DNA of 64,000 nt, taken from assembly GCF_000226095.1 (NCBI RefSeq), contig NC_016473.1, forward strand, positions 4,526,001-4,590,000. Direction: 5' to 3'. Numbering within the stretch: the first letter of the stretch is position 1; the number at the start of each line of letters is the position of its first letter. Position numbers and translations under genes: made by a program. Source of the DNA: Thermothelomyces thermophilus ATCC 42464 (taxonomy: Eukaryota > Ascomycota > Sordariomycetes > Sordariales > Chaetomiaceae). The notes under the pieces were generated by a model. That model saw only the letters and a program-made list of their open reading frames with translations. It searched no databases and had not been told where the DNA came from. Below are positions 11,601 to 24,479 of this stretch, piece after piece.

Positions 11601-14194
11601 GCTTCAACGGGTCCAGCTTCTCAATCTTGGCCTCAAACTCGCGCCGCTGGACCTCCAGCTGCTTCTGCATATCGGCCTTGAGCTTGACCAGCGTCTCCTC
11701 CATCCGGACCTTTTCCTTCTTGATCTCCTCGACCTCGACACTTGCCGCCTCGGCGCTCTTGAGTTGGTCGCGGTACTCCTCTTTCTGCTTCTCCAGCTGG
11801 TTCTGCATCTCCTCTCGCATGTCCCTCAGCCGATCGTCGGTTTCGCCCTGTTTGGGCGTGGATGGCATGGTCAGGGCCGTGTCGAGGGAGAAGTTATCGA
11901 TGGTGCCAGTGGACATGTACTTCTCCCTGATCGGGTATGAAGCCATCGACTCTCCGTCCTCATCGCCTTCCCGGCCGTTGACACGCTCCGCGCGGGCCCG
12001 CTGGACGTCCTCGAAGAGGGCATTAAGCTCTTCGTCCGTCAGCTTGGCAAAGTTCTGGTCTATGCCGAGGATGGCGGGCGCGGCTTCTCGACGCGCAAAA
12101 GACCAATCGGACTCCTTTGTGTTGCGCTGGAAGGTGGCGGGCGAATCCGGGCGGCTGTCGCCCACTTCGGAAACGGCCGTGCTCAACGTCCTCTCATGAC
12201 CAAACTTGGACGGACTCGGGGACGGAGACGCCCTCTCCGGGGCTTGAAGTTGGCTTGCGGTGATGGACTGGCGCAGGAGGCTCTGCTCTTGCCGCTCGGC
12301 TCGTTCGGCGCGGGCCTCCATCGGATGATTGAATCTGAAAATGTGAAAGTCGCCCAGGATGATGCGGTAACCCGAATGTAGCCTCGTCGGCTCCGAGATT
12401 CGCTTTCCGTTGACCATGACGGCCGCTCCCTCCTTTGGGATGATTGTGACCGTGCCATCTGGAGCATTCTCAAAGACGCAATGCTCGTGGAGAATCTTCG
12501 ACCCGTTCAGACGAATGTTGGCTTGATGGTCCGCGTTCGATTCGACGTTGCCGACCGTGGTGACGCCGGGTTTCAGGTTGTAAACTAGGCATTCGGCCAA
12601 CAGGGGGTCGTCTGAAAGATTGACTAAATGTGGCATCTTCTTGGGCGTGGACATGCCGATAAAGCCCTTCTCGATGCTGATTCCGAGCTCCTCAAGCGCG
12701 GCTTCTCGCTCCTTGTGAATCTCCTCCGTCTTGGCGAGTTTTTCCTCCCAGGTCTGGTTGAGGTCCCGCAGGAGCTTCTCGCTCTGGTTCAGCTGCTCCG
12801 CGATTTCGGCCTTTGAAACCTTCTTGACCGTGCCATCGGGCTGCGTGATGCTGACGATTTGCTGCTCCAGAGGCGTGCCTTCTGCGTATACCTCCTCGGC
12901 GGGAACCGACGGTCCGCTGGCACCGCCACCGCTCCCTAGCTTGCTGCGGAGGAGGGCCAGTTCCTCCTTGAGCTCGCGGATCATGCGGGCGTTGGCATCT
13001 TCGTTGATGACGGCGTGGTTCTTGATGCGTTTCGCAGAGTCGGCGTACCGCAACGTGCTGAGCGTTTCGTCGTAGTTGATATCTGCCGGACTGATGGCGG
13101 CAATCATGGCCGTCATGCTGTTGCCTCCGAGAGAGTCCTTCAAGAGCCACGTGAGAACGCTGTCTCGGTAGGGGACCTGTGCTACCGCGCCCTTCTTTTT
13201 CTTTCCGGTGGAGAGATCGGCCAACGCGGCGATGACACGGCCGAGGGTGGAGAGGGAACGATTGATTTCTGCGCCTTCCTTGAGCCGGGCACCGGTCGCA
13301 CCTGTGGAAGTGGCCCTTTCCGAACCGGCAAGGTCGACGAGACTGATCTTGGCTGCCTTCTCCATTTCCATTTTGGTCTCCGGGTCGAAGCGCTTCTGGG
13401 TCAGCATCAGGGTAAACACGGCGTGACTTCGACTCGAGGTCTCGTTCATGTTGGTCGCAGCCACCGTTCTCGCCTTGTTGCCTTCATCCATCAAGTGCTC
13501 GATCTCCTGAAAGCTTCCGACGACCAACTTCGCCAGGTCCTCGACGTACGGACCGGTAGAAGGGTGCTCTCGAACCTTCAGATTGCCCTTGTTCGCCGGG
13601 TTCAGGAGATCGCGCACCCTCTCGTTGTAGATCTCCAGGTACGACACCTCCACGGTACAGCGCACGTTAGGGTCCTGCTGCATCTCCCCGATTCTCCTAA
13701 ACATGTCTTGGCAGATGTTCGGAATGATACCGGCGTCCTTGCCGTATCCCATCATCGAGTACGACTTGCCCGAGCCGGTCTGACCGTATGCGAAAATACA
13801 GTTGTTGTATCCCTGGAAGGCATTATCAAGCAGCGGCTTGCCAAGGTCATTGAACAGGGTGTCCTGCCCCGCGTAGTTGGGCGCGGTCTTGTCGAAGGAC
13901 CAGTACGACTTGTCAAAGGCAAACACTTTCTGGCCGGGGTCCTTGATCGCCTTCCCGGCGCTCTCGGGCGGCGGGGTCAGGATGGTCTGGTTGTCTTTCA
14001 TTTCCACGATGCATTTTGCTCCCCGGTCGTGTTCTGTCAAGCCAACTGCATCAGCTCCCCTGGCCCCAAGCTTTCATCGGGCCGCCCCTCCTTATCCCCT
14101 GGCGCGCGAGCATCTCACCTCTACCGTTGAAAGGACGAACTCTGACCACCACCTTGATGTTCCCGCCCCCGGCGGGCGCCGCGGCCGGAGCCAT
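8677..14194 (-). CDS. uncA: Kinesin-3 (UNC-104/KIF1A-type) microtubule motor
   Basis: Plus-end-directed vesicle and endosome motor. Exon 1 is 14194-14119 and encodes MAPAAAPAGGGNIKVVVRVR; an 85-nt intron (GTGAGA...CAG) joins it to one long exon, 14033-8677, for 1810 aa. Without exon 1 the first motor strand is lost. The motor domain (about 1-390) has P-loop GQTGSGKS at 109-116, switch I SSRSH at 225-229, switch II LVDLAGSE at 257-264, and a KKKK K-loop at 303-306 typical of kinesin-3. An FHA domain follows (about 513-598), then coiled coils, KIF1-type central domains, and a C-terminal PH domain for phosphoinositide lipids. The PH domain is split by about 120 residues of Gly/Ser/Pro-rich sequence. 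The gene symbol follows the Aspergillus UNC-104 homologue. Confidence 0.95.
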
Positions 14195-15272
14195 TGTCGC
14201 CGATTATTCGGTTTCTGCCACGCGCCGGCTCGGCCCTTCGAGACGTTTGACACTTGATCGCGGCACAGCCGTTTCCCAGCGACAACCGCTCACGGGTCGG
14301 GCGAATCGGTCACCTCGTGATTACTGCGCGATCCTCGAATTTCCCAGCATAGAGTTCCCGGCCCGTGGTGCAGCATCCATGCGCATCCTAGCCCACCCAG
14401 AGCCGTGTTCGCCAGGAATCCAGTGGCTTCAAAGCGGTCTAGTACTTGTCGTGGGGGCGGATGCGAGGGGCTGCTGCTGCGCCTTTTTTTTTAAAAAAAA
14501 AAAAAAGTCGACTGTTGGGGCTGTTGAGTTGCTGTCGGAGTGTTGTCTCTTTTGTATAGCAAAGAGGTTTTCGAGATTACGCGGTTGGCGACTGCCAGCG
14601 TTGGTGGAGCCGGTACCTAAACGGCGCCGTCAGCGGCGCAGAAGGAATGGGATTCGAGCTTCCGTGTCAACGCAGACTCCGGGGGACGCGAGGCGCGAAC
14701 CGCTCTGGAACGGTTAGCAGGCAGATGCCGGGGGGTGGTCTGAAATGTGGGGTGGGCGACAGCTGATTGGTGGACGCGGTGCGTCATTCTTCACGTGCAA
14801 GGGGGAAGGGGGGTTGGTACCTGCAGCCATTCAACTGGACCACAGGAGCTTCTCCCTCTAATCAATCACCTAACCCATCAATGGGAAACACCAGATGATA
14901 ACTAGGCGGCCTCGAGTCACCGATGCAAATGCAGCCGAGGTCTTGCTATAGCCTGCGACTTTTCTTGGGCTTCACCTCTCCTCGGTAAAGAATACCAGGA
15001 TACTGATCGGCGTAATCCGTTGGTCCTGTTTAATATTCTTGCCAAACTATGAAAGTCATCAGAGATGGCGCGAAGACAAAATGCTGCTTTGTCAGATCCT
15101 GGTGAGATTTTTTTGTTCTTTTCTCCGAATCACCCTAGCAGTCCATTCATTGCTCAAAGCTGTGGCCCATTGGCGATTGACATTCCGAGACCTCTTTGTC
15201 CCACAATGTCTGTAATTAAATGGATACAACAGCACATCTCGCCGTACTAGTACTACGGAAGTACAATGCAAT
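14195..15272. promoter_or_regulatory. Intergenic region upstream of the kinesin gene
   Basis: About 1.1 kb between the kinesin start and the aminopeptidase stop. It should contain the kinesin promoter on its left side and the aminopeptidase 3' untranslated region on its right. A T8-A14 block lies near 14485-14506. Nothing else is recognisable. Confidence 0.45.
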
Positions 15273-17422
15273 TCAAGAGGACTTCGCCTCGCCCACCCCA
15301 AGATCCTTCTCAACCAGTTGGCGACAGATGGGATGGTAGAAATCGCGGTTCTTCTCGAACGTCCCGAGAGCGAGATCACGATCCACCTTGTTGAGGGAGC
15401 GGAACAGTGGTCGGACGAACTTCATACGCCCGACATTCCCAAGCAGCTCGGCGACACCAGGGTACGAGCTGGTATCCTTGGCCTTCATTGCGATCTGGTA
15501 ATAGGCCGACTTGAGCTCGGCGTTCTTCGAGTCGGCGAGCCCATAAATCTTGCCCAGGTTTTGCTGACTTCCGGTTAGCTCATGACCATAGGACTGCTTC
15601 AAAATACCACAGCAACATACCGACTGCCCCACAGTCAGGGGCTCCTCAAAATCCTGCACCGCGTTCAGGAATACGAGAACCTGGTTGCCGGTCCAGGACG
15701 AAATGTCCGAGGGACTCGGCGTGTAGTCCTTCTGCTTCCACTTCTCGGCAAGTTGGAAGCACACATCAACAAGCGAAGTGTTGAACTCGGGCTTCGGCGG
15801 GAGCCCGGTATTGAAGAAGCGGCCTTCCCAGTCGATCTCCGCGAGCTTATCCTTCAAACCCGCATACTCAGGCGCGCCGAAGAATTCGAGAAACGTGTCC
15901 TTAAACTCGTAGGAATCAAGGGACTTGTTCTGCCACTTTTTAAAGTAGTAGGGAATGAACTTGTCGAAGTTCTCCCGTCCGACGAGGCGGTCAAGGGACC
16001 AGATGAAATGGAAGCCTTTCTCGTAAGGAACGGTGCTGAAAGCGTCGTCTGGGTCAATGCCATCGTGCTTGATCGACAGCTTGGTGTATTCGTGGTCTTT
16101 TCCGAATCCCTCGATAGCCTCCTCTGATGAACGGTGTCTTAAGTTAGTGGGGGAAAAGCAATAAATCCAGAGGAAAGACACGCACCGAGATGCTTCCAGC
16201 CAATAATAGCCGAAAAGTCGAAATAGGCATCATTTTTGTGGATGGCCGCGAGGATGCGCCGCTCCAAGTACACGGTCCATCCCTCGTTCAGCCAGCTATC
16301 AGAAGTTAATGAGAATTACCACGTCTCGTCGCTGATAAGGTGGACCTACAAGTGTTCCCAACTGCAGCTCGTCACCAGGTTACCGCTCCAGCTGTGGGCG
16401 AGCTCGTGGGCAATGACATCGATGTTTTGCCGGTCACCGCTGATGATGGTGGGTGTGGCGAAGGTGAAGATGGGGTTCTCCATGCCTCCGTACGGGAAGC
16501 TCGGCGGCAAAACGAGGACGTTGTACTCTCCCCATTGGTAGGGGAAGACAATCTTCTCGGCAGCGTCGAGGAACTTGTCCATGTCATCCTGAAGCTCCCA
16601 TTGCGACGCTTTCAACTCGTTGGGACCCGTAGCCACCGACGAGCACCTTCCGATGGGGGCACTAGCGATATCTCCCGAGGCCACGGCGAAGAGATAGGAA
16701 GGGATGGGGACCTTCTGCTCAAACTTGTAAATCTTGTCCTCGCCCGCATCCACCGTCGCGCCCGGCACCGGAACACCGCTGGCAACGACGACATGGGGGC
16801 TGCGGATGTTAAACTCGTACGTGCTCTTGACGTCCGGGGTGTCCTGGCAGGGGAAGATAGACCGCGCATGAATGGCCTGACACTGGCTGAACATGAAGGG
16901 GGCTTTCTTGTTGCTCGTCTGGGCCGGAGTCAGCCACTGGAGGGCGGTGCACTTCTCAGTGGTGGCCAGCTCGATCTCGAGCTTGACAACTTCCCCCTTG
17001 GCGGCACCGTTGGGGACCGCGACGTGGACCGGGGAGCCGTTTGGACCAGTGCGATCCTTGATCACCCACTGCGAAGGTGTCGAGTTGAGCTTGATGGCCG
17101 AGACGTCGACGTAGCTGGAGTCAAGAATGATCTCCCGGCTGGCCTTGTCTGTCTGCGACTCGAGCTCGAGGATCACCGACCCGCGCAGACACTTTGCTGC
17201 GAAATCAACCTTGAAGTTGGCGGTGGTGTGTCTGGTCCGCCATTGGTCGTAGTTGGACAGCGTGTTGGGGTCCCGCACAGGCGCCATTCTTGCGAAGCTT
17301 CCGCCAAACCAACGGCGCTGACAGAACGAAGCAGCTGCTGTTGTCTTCAGGTTCTGAGCAATCGTCGACTTTGCTGTTTCTTGAGCGAGCCTGGCCCTCC
17401 CAAGGCGAAGGAAACCCCACAT
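15273..17422 (-). CDS. Leukotriene-A4-hydrolase-type M1 zinc aminopeptidase/epoxide hydrolase
   Basis: Four exons: 17422-16350, 16295-16186, 16123-15621 and 15563-15273; introns of 54, 62 and 57 nt, the second with a CACTAAC branch site. Product 658 aa. The zinc site is HELAH at residues 339-343 with the third ligand Glu362 in NEGW, joined across intron 1; the exopeptidase motif GGMEN is at 312-316. The C-terminal helical domain ends with the conserved RMKFVRPLFRSL and FYHPICR. I chose the Met at 17422: the 45 residues before MAPVRDPNTLSNYDQW are rich in Arg, Ala and Ser and lack acids except one Glu, like a mitochondrial presequence. Starting at 17287 gives the cytosolic-length 613-aa form, so two products are possible. 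The usual NASWEH near the active site reads SCSWEH here. Confidence 0.94.
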
Positions 17423-19342
17423 TGAGCACTCCACTTCCAGACTGCAGCCCGACGCCCAAGCTGTGCCGTTTATCCCTTCACGCCTTCCTTCTTTGTCCTG
17501 TGGGAGTTGAATCGCCCATCTGATAGGCCAAGGCCAACTGAACATTAGAGGCAGCACGTGACTTTCAGCGCGGTAATCAACGGCATATGAGCTCACCTTC
17601 CGTTCATGTCTAAACAATGAACGGGAAACCTCCACACAATGCTCCTCACTAGTATTGTCTTTGGCTTGTTGTGCCCCTCTGTTTTTTGGTCTTCTGTTTT
17701 CGTCTGTCTATTGCAAGCTGCATCTGGCTCTCTTGACGGCTGTCATTCGCATGCCTTCTATTTCCTGTTTCGGCCGGTTTGCCTACACGCCGGCTGTGTC
17801 GGGTCTCCGAGGTGAAACACGTTTCGACATTCCCGGATTCTGAATATCGCGGCCGTCCTTTCTTCATGGCGGAGGTGTTGCGGCAGAACCTTGTGGGCCT
17901 GCCAGCGAAGGGTGTTTGCCCAATTCCATATCAACTCTCTTCCACAGTTGCGGATCGTCAATTCACCCCCTTGCCGTGTTGGTTTCAGTTTTATAATCCA
18001 GAGCAGGGCATGCTCAACGTTGGGGGGGATTGTCTAGCACTCAACCGCCTCTCGAGAGGGCATTTTGAAACTCTGAAGCCACCACCACGTCTACCGCTGT
18101 AGACGATGCTGAGTCGGTCTTGTGACCCGCGCGGTCTGATATTTGAGATTGCATCTGAACGGCGTGTTGCCACGTCCAGACTCGTTAATAGCCCTGCGTT
18201 CGAAGTCCAGTCAGGCACTGGCCAACCATCTTCCCAGTGGAAAGAGCAAGGCTTGGGTGAGATCTCAGTTGCATATCTTGCATTTGCCCTCAGACCTCAA
18301 CCGAAGCTATAATCGGCACACGCTTGGTTGGGCAGGGCACTAGGGCACTATAAACACTTTAGTCAAGGTTGTTTACCTGATGCTGCCAGATTACATTGAC
18401 TGCCGTTTCTCAGGCGATGTCACTTTGTGTGAAGTTGAGACTGTCCAAAGTCTCGGGGATGTCAATCCTCGTGCTGGTCGTGGCTCATTCTCTCTTCCTC
18501 GGCATATGGGCGTGAGGAGACGCCGTTGTTCAATCATAGCATACGCCGAGCTGAAGCTTCGATAACACGCAGTCTGTACAATAGTCTGTACAATTGCGAG
18601 GATGTTTTGCAACAACAGGAATCAGCGCTTCGACCACCTTAGTTCTCCAGAAGAACGTCCCTAGACACCTACAGCCTGTGGTAGCTTCGCGTTGGCAAGC
18701 GCACATCTTGCGCACGCCGAGCCAAGGTTGGTGATCAGAAAGAGAGTCCAGCGAGCACTGGTCAGAACCGAAGGGTATCTCAAATGAAGTCTGTTGCGGT
18801 AGGCGCCATTGCTTCCCCCTTCGTCAGTAAGTGCGTGTCTGACTCCTGATCCTGTTCGTGCTGACCCGTCATATGTAGTTTGGAGTCGTTTAATCTTTGG
18901 GCTCTGCCGCCCTGGAATACCGTGGCCCCCATCTTTCCGAACCGGACTCCCAGGGTTCCAACCGAGGCGGTTCGACAGCTATATGCCTGCTATAGTACCA
19001 GAAGATCACTGCTTGGAAACATGCCCAGCCTGCTGCATAAACCCTGTCCTCCGCAATTTCGGACGTTTCACTCGAAGTTGGGATGAAGCTGCAACTCTCG
19101 GCGAAACAATCACGTTGACAAACCATGGGGGACTACCAGGATTTACCGCGATCCTGTGCGAGAATACCGGGGAACAACCGAACTCGGTATTCCGTTCAAG
19201 CATGCAGCAACACGACACAAAACTGTTTCATTGAACAAGATGCCAGCCACTTATTATTCTAACTTATTAATCCTCCTATGGTAGTTGCTGTTCAAACGGT
19301 TTGCCGGCAGGAACCTCGTGGCTCCTAAAGAGGGTAAGCATC
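17423..19342. other. Gene-free left flank of the transposon block
   Basis: About 1.9 kb of normal base composition. The part next to 17422 is the aminopeptidase promoter. The rest has only short frames (up to about 140 codons) with no conserved motif or splice pattern. The final 5 bases, CTGCC at 19343-19347, are the left copy of the target-site duplication of element E. Confidence 0.5.
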
Positions 19343-19347
19343 CTGCC

Positions 19348-19588
19348 TGATAGATGATGGTTTCCAATAGATGGAAGATGGTTCCAATTGATGGAAGAAA
19401 GTTGGTAAGTTGTAAATAGTTCAAAAGAGCGATGTCTTCTTCCTACATTTGCTAGCCCTATAGCTCTGGTATAAGTAGAGGATTAGGAACAAAGAACCCT
19501 CCGTTTGCCAGCCCGTTTGCCAGATCCACAGGTCTTATCTTATCTAGCCTTACATGATGGACGCGTCCGTAGACAACGTACTACATCA
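19348..19588 (-). repeat. 3' LTR of element E
   Basis: Begins TGATAGATGATGG and ends CTACATCA on the plus strand. It matches the right LTR over its full 241 bp with about 13 differences, all C/T or G/A transitions (counted by eye), as expected of RIP acting on both copies. The polypurine-type stretch AGGCAGGGGACT (minus strand) lies just inside at 19589-19600. Confidence 0.9.
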
Positions 19589-22420
19589 AGTCCCCTGCCT
19601 AGAAGAAAAACGTAGTGCCTACACTATAGCTCTAAATAGCTCTTAAACGTGCCTTCTTTTCCGTAGCAATATTACAATAGAAAGTAGTGGTGTTATCTTA
19701 CTATTATAGTGTCCTGTATGTCTTCCTCTTGGCTACTTATAGCCCTACTCTGGCATCTTCTATCTATAGCTCTTTTTAGGGGAGCCTTTGATGCCTCTTT
19801 GTAATGGCGTCCATGTAGGGGTTTAATCTATATTACTTAAGCCGTGGTAGATTAACCTCCCTAGTGTACTTAGTATTTATTGACTATCTTACGTACGTAG
19901 TGTAGCTAGAAGTCGGTCTTCTAAACATTGTGTTCGTAGCTGAGTCCTTTCTATTTGACTAGATACTTATACTTACTATATATAAGCTTATAGTTCTAGA
20001 TATACTCGAGTTTATACTTATCTCCGGATTCTAAACTGCTATTGGTATAGCTATCCTTAATAGGGTTAGGAGGCGGTATAGCACGGTTATACGGGTTGGT
20101 CCCTAGAGGTATAGGTAATAAGTATACTACTAATATTATAGGATAGATGTCTATATTTGATGGTAGACAAAGATAATAAGCTAGGTAGCTAACGTGTTTA
20201 ACGACTTTAAAAGGACCTACGCGTTACTAGGATAGTTTATACGACGGCCGTCTAGGTAAGTAGTAACCGTGGTAGAGGCGTAGATATACTTAGTTACCTA
20301 GCTTAAATTTGATGTTACGATGGCTAGCGTTATATCTACGTTTAGCGTGGGCTACTATAAAGTCTATTACTATCTAGGCATCTTAGTATAGATATTTGTA
20401 TAGAACTAGGATATCCTGCCCTATTTTTGACAATAGTATTATTAGCGCTTCTAGTGGCCCGGCTAGTTTGAAATTATATAGTAGCTTATATAGAGATACG
20501 CTAATAGAGGTAGCATATATACTATTTAAATGCTACTAAAGCTATAGAAGTATAATAGTCTAATTGTCATCTAGTTTCTTACAAATGAAAAAGTATAGAG
20601 CGATTTCTACTATTTAGTTCTTTTGCTCTATAAGACTATCTCCCTATAGGTAGTATATAATAGTTATTAATAGCTTCGTACCTAGCGCTTTCTATATACT
20701 AGTCTATAGCTCGGATGTAAATTTATAGTCACGGTCAAATATAACAGCGGTTAGTACTCCTTAGTTAGATAGGAGTAATTATTATATTAATATATAGCCC
20801 TAGTCTATAGTGGTATAGTTAGAGTGGCTAGGTATAAGTAGCATTCGTTTAGACGACTTATACGATACGGTTATTATCGAATCGAACTTATCGTACCTAT
20901 TTAAATGCTATAGCGTTCCAGCTAATAGAACTAATAGTAACGCTACCATAAAGTTAATAGCAATTACTTGTATAGGTAGCGTATCCGATAGACGAATTAG
21001 CTAGTAGTTGCCTATAAGAAGATTACAATTAGTAGTATTAACTTAATAGACAGGGTAGTACCTTATATAGTCCTATATACGCCTAGTTTTTCTATCGATC
21101 GCAATGCTATACAAGTCATATATTATCCTGTTAGTTCCGAAGTAATACTTCTTATCGTAAGCCAAGCTTAGAATGTGTTATACGAGGCTCGACAGAACAT
21201 ATAGCGCGTGTATACTATCTAGGCAGATATAGTAGAAGAGCTCGTTAACTAGGACGAACGGTAGCCTATAGTGTAAATAAATAGCAATGCTCTTATCGTT
21301 AATAGTCCTATCTACGCGCTTGTTTTTAATAAGGTCCTCAATAATAGGGGTATACTTGGCATTAGCCTTATAGCCGTTAACGAACTTTGCCTTAAGATCC
21401 GGATCTATCCGTGCCTTAGCGAAAGCAAACCAAACGTCGTCAAGTATAGCTAATTTATCTAGGCGTTTAGAAGGTTCGGGGTCCCCTAAAGCGCTTAATC
21501 TGCTTAAGGCGTCCAGTATAAAGTTAAGTCTTCTAGGCAGGTAGTAGACCTTAAGGTTATACTACGACAGGTAGATAGATACGTTGATTAGGCGACGATT
21601 AGCACGGTCGGTAGAACTCGTATCTAGGTTAGTTTGTTCCATAATACTATGTATAGTAGTATAGTTAGTTAGGACGATAACTAGTATACACGTCAAATGG
21701 ACTATCGTATATAGTTTGCGTATTACCTAGACTAGATAAGCGACTTCCTATTTAGAGGGTCTATATTATATCTTAGCCTTTGTTAACAGGCGGCTTAAGA
21801 ACATTACTAGTAGTACTTAGTTAGCTAGGATAGGGTTACCTAGGCGTTAGTCGTATTCGTCGCAAGTATAGAAGACTATAACGCTAAAGCTACGTTCTAA
21901 ACAGCTATCAAGTTAAATATATAGCTACTTATTAGAATTAAAGTGGTAGAGGATAGTTAGGTTCTCGTAATAAATGGCCTCTTATAGGGCGGCAAAGGAC
22001 GCCTTTTCCTATTTGGTTAGGTCAAAGGAAGTACGGCTATAATAGCCTATCCTCCTAGTACGGTTTCCGACTTCTAGTTTGCTAGTTTTACGGCTATATA
22101 CTAGCAAGTCAGTCTTACGTTTCTAGAGCGGCTTGGCAATCTTTATATAATATAGAATCAAGTGTTATAGAAAACTAGTAGTGCCTAAGTACTATTCTAG
22201 CGCTTTTAACGTATATAGAAAGAATAACTACTTAAATACTTTAATATACTAATTTGTATTAGTAAGGCTAAGACTATTTATACGAAAGCCAAGCAGTTCT
22301 ATATTTAGGTAGCCGATATATAATTTAGTAGGTAAGATAGTAATATTTTTCTTCTAGAATGGGCTAAAGATCGTCTTTAAGTACTTTATATAATCTTTAG
22401 CTATATCTAAGAAAATGATA
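19589..22420 (-). pseudogene. Element E pol remnant: end of RT, RNase H, integrase and chromodomain
   Basis: Read on the minus strand, the piece starts just after the RT active-site segment and continues through RNase H (ending in a YYLPRRLNFILDALSRL-like block near 21530), a HHCC integrase zinc region, the integrase core (YDKFDSITV-like and RDYKFTSEL-like blocks), the GPFKVVKHV-type integrase tail near 20200, and a chromodomain remnant (YLVK-KGLSYEHNV-like) near 19920-19970. Many stop codons interrupt it, so it is not translated. The frame can be followed almost without indels, which indicates decay by base substitution rather than deletion. Confidence 0.8.
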
Positions 22421-24028
22421 TTATTATTATTATTAGTCCTACACCGCTATGCTAATAGGCATGCCGGAGCCTCTCTAGTTATATACAAAGGAAACCGTGC
22501 CTAATAGGCCGGATAAAAACCTCTGTCCCGCCTCTAACGCCCGATCCGGAATACTAATACACTACAAAGAAAAGGAGAAGTGGCTAGAATAGCCCTATAG
22601 AGGCCTTCCCTCCCGGTCTAGCCTCCTCGCAAGGCGGTATTCCAGAAGCCTCCCTAGGTCCATTAGCCACTATAGAACCCTCCTTGCCAAACGATGGTTG
22701 TAGGCCCCTATACCCCGTAGAACAAGGTCTAGGTCCCTTTGCGACCGTATTTCCCAGGATTCCCACGTTCGGCTTCTTGGTGGGTTCGGGCACCATACGA
22801 CCAGGTGCTCGACGGTCTCCCTCCCCTGGCCACAGGCACAGTAGGGGGTACTAACCCCCGGGACTTAAACCCTAAAAAGAAAGTCACGGAGGCCAATAGC
22901 CCCTGTACGGGCCTGTACTAGTAGGGAGCTCTAGGCCTTTGTTAGGCTCTGGTGCCTTTGTAGGCCTTCCCCTGTAAAAACCAGGCACGGAGGGTCCTTG
23001 TCTAACACGCGCCATATCCTCCTGCCGGCTTGGTCGGCCCTCTAACGGTTGCTCTAGCTAGCCAATACGGCCAGTTCCGTAGCCCGTGGCCTTCTTTGTA
23101 GGGTCTGTAGGGGGGGTCGACCCCCTCGGCAGCCCTCCTGAACCCATTGCCGGACCGTTGACCTTGCTACCTCTAGGGCTGTAGGCTTCGGCTCCCGGCC
23201 CCTTGCCCTAGCCCTTCTCTTCCGGAACCTCTGGCTTAGCCTATTGCAGGCCTGTTAGATAAGAGCCCTCGTAGGGGCCCGGGAGGCCCCTGGACCTGCC
23301 CCGGTCTGTAAGAGCGGTTAGTCAAGTTTGGCTTCGAAGTCGGCTAGCCTCTTGTTGAGATAGAGGTCGAGGGGTGGCACCTAGGCTTCTGTTTCGAGGC
23401 ACCGGATAGGGGTAGCCTTGTAGGCCCCGGTAACCACTTGAAGGGCCCTGTGTTGGGCCTTCGATAGTTCCCTAGCAGGGCCTTCCGGCTTACCCCCTGG
23501 CTTAGTAGGCTTATAGAAGTTCGAGGCCCCGTAAGCTAGGGTGCTACGGATACACTTGGTATAGACCTCGCGGGCCCGTAGGAGGCCAGGGCCCCAGGTC
23601 TTCGCAGCGAGCCTGGTCAGGGCGAACTCCTGGGTTTCTAGCTTCTTGGCCACCTTTGCGTAATGGGGGCCCCACTGTAGCCTCCAGTCTAGCCAGACCC
23701 CTAGGAATCTGGCCGACTTTGACGGGGCTATAGTAGTAGTACCCCCTCCGGGCCGTAGGAGCTCTAGCGGCCGCGACCACTATTTCCGGCCCCTGTTAAA
23801 GTGGATGAGTTCGCACTTTTCCGGGGCAAAAGCTATACCCCAGGTCTTTGCCCACTGTAGGCAGGCCTTCCAAGCCCTCCGTAGCTGACCGTTACAGGCC
23901 TCCTCGGCCCTCCCGAAGGCCAGAAGGTTGGTATCGTCGGCGAAGCCTGTTAAACTGACCGCGGGGCAAGCCTAGCGAATGGCTTGGTAAAGAGAGGCTA
24001 TATAGAGGATAAACAGTATAGGGGAGAG
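22421..24028 (-). pseudogene. LINE reverse transcriptase C-terminal remnant
   Basis: Minus-strand reading continues from the motif GLPGVTPLSPILF (encoded across the element A junction) into FADDTNLLAFG, the catalytic Asp-Asp block, and then LTRLAAKTWGPGLLRAREVY and ALQVVTGAYKATPIRCLETE, which are characteristic of Tad1-clade fungal LINEs. A C-x-C...H-x4-C knuckle (CACGQGRETVEHLVVWC) follows near 22830. Several TAG codons sit where Trp or Gln is expected, so it is inactive. The N-terminal endonuclease and gag-like ORF are absent because of 5' truncation. Confidence 0.82.
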
Positions 24029-24477
24029 TGTCACGAATAAGCACATGGGCGGCCTGGCAGGCTGCAGCCAGGACGCGGGACATTCCGACAGCCAATCACT
24101 TGACGGACCAATCAGAAGATTATCACCGCCAAGACTAAGGTCTTCACTGGTGATAATAACATGTCACCGTCGACAACGCAGAATCACGAAGTGAAAGGAG
24201 GAGTGGTACTGGTGATAACTATTGAAGAAGGACAGACAATTATGTATATATAGCTAGCTAGTCACTCGTTATGGTGGACTCTGGGAAGTTCACCAGTGGT
24301 AACAATCACAATCACAGTACTCATACCAAGCATTGCTGATTACTGTGAGAGACAACTCTAAGTGTTGTTGTGAACCCTTTGGCTTCACCGAATCCCTCAG
24401 ACGACCTGCCTGCTTGTCCTGCTTCACCCACCTCCGTCTGGACCCTTTCAGAAGAAGTCTGAGTTGGGTTCGTCACA
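24029..24477 (+). repeat. 5' LTR of element A
   Basis: Starts TGTCACGAATAAGC and ends GGGTTCGTCACA. The left half (U3) carries a TATATATAG box at 24245-24253. The right half is shared with the LTRs of elements B, C and D, while the left half is not. Confidence 0.95.
24245..24305 (+). promoter_or_regulatory. Probable LTR promoter and start of the R region
   Basis: TATATATAG at 24245-24253 is followed about 50 bases later by AGTGGTAACAA (24295-24305), the 11-mer complementary to the primer-binding site. If priming works as in Tf1, the transcript should begin at or just before this 11-mer. The start site is inferred. Confidence 0.5.
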
Positions 24478-24479
24478 CG

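Noticed and set aside
13015-14130. Plus-strand open frame of 371 codons opposite the kinesin motor
   Set aside because: Shadow of the kinesin coding sequence; no protein motifs, and the minus strand encodes P-loop, switch and FHA motifs.
17990-18320. Possible tRNA or 5S rRNA, from a GTTCGAAGTCC block near 18197
   Set aside because: No matching A box, cloverleaf or 5S-like sequence could be found around it.
18809-19234. Plus-strand open frame of 141 codons just left of element E, as a gene disrupted by the insertion
   Set aside because: No recognisable protein features, and no continuation of the frame is seen after the CTGCC site on the right side.
19589-19740. Element E as a copy of the same family as element A
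   Set aside because: LTR length (241 versus about 450 bp), orientation, TGG primer-binding site and pol sequence all differ.
22421-22435. TTATTATTATTATTA as an ordinary microsatellite
   Set aside because: It lies exactly at the edge of the 15-bp duplication and at the 3' end of the LINE reading frame, so it is the LINE tail.
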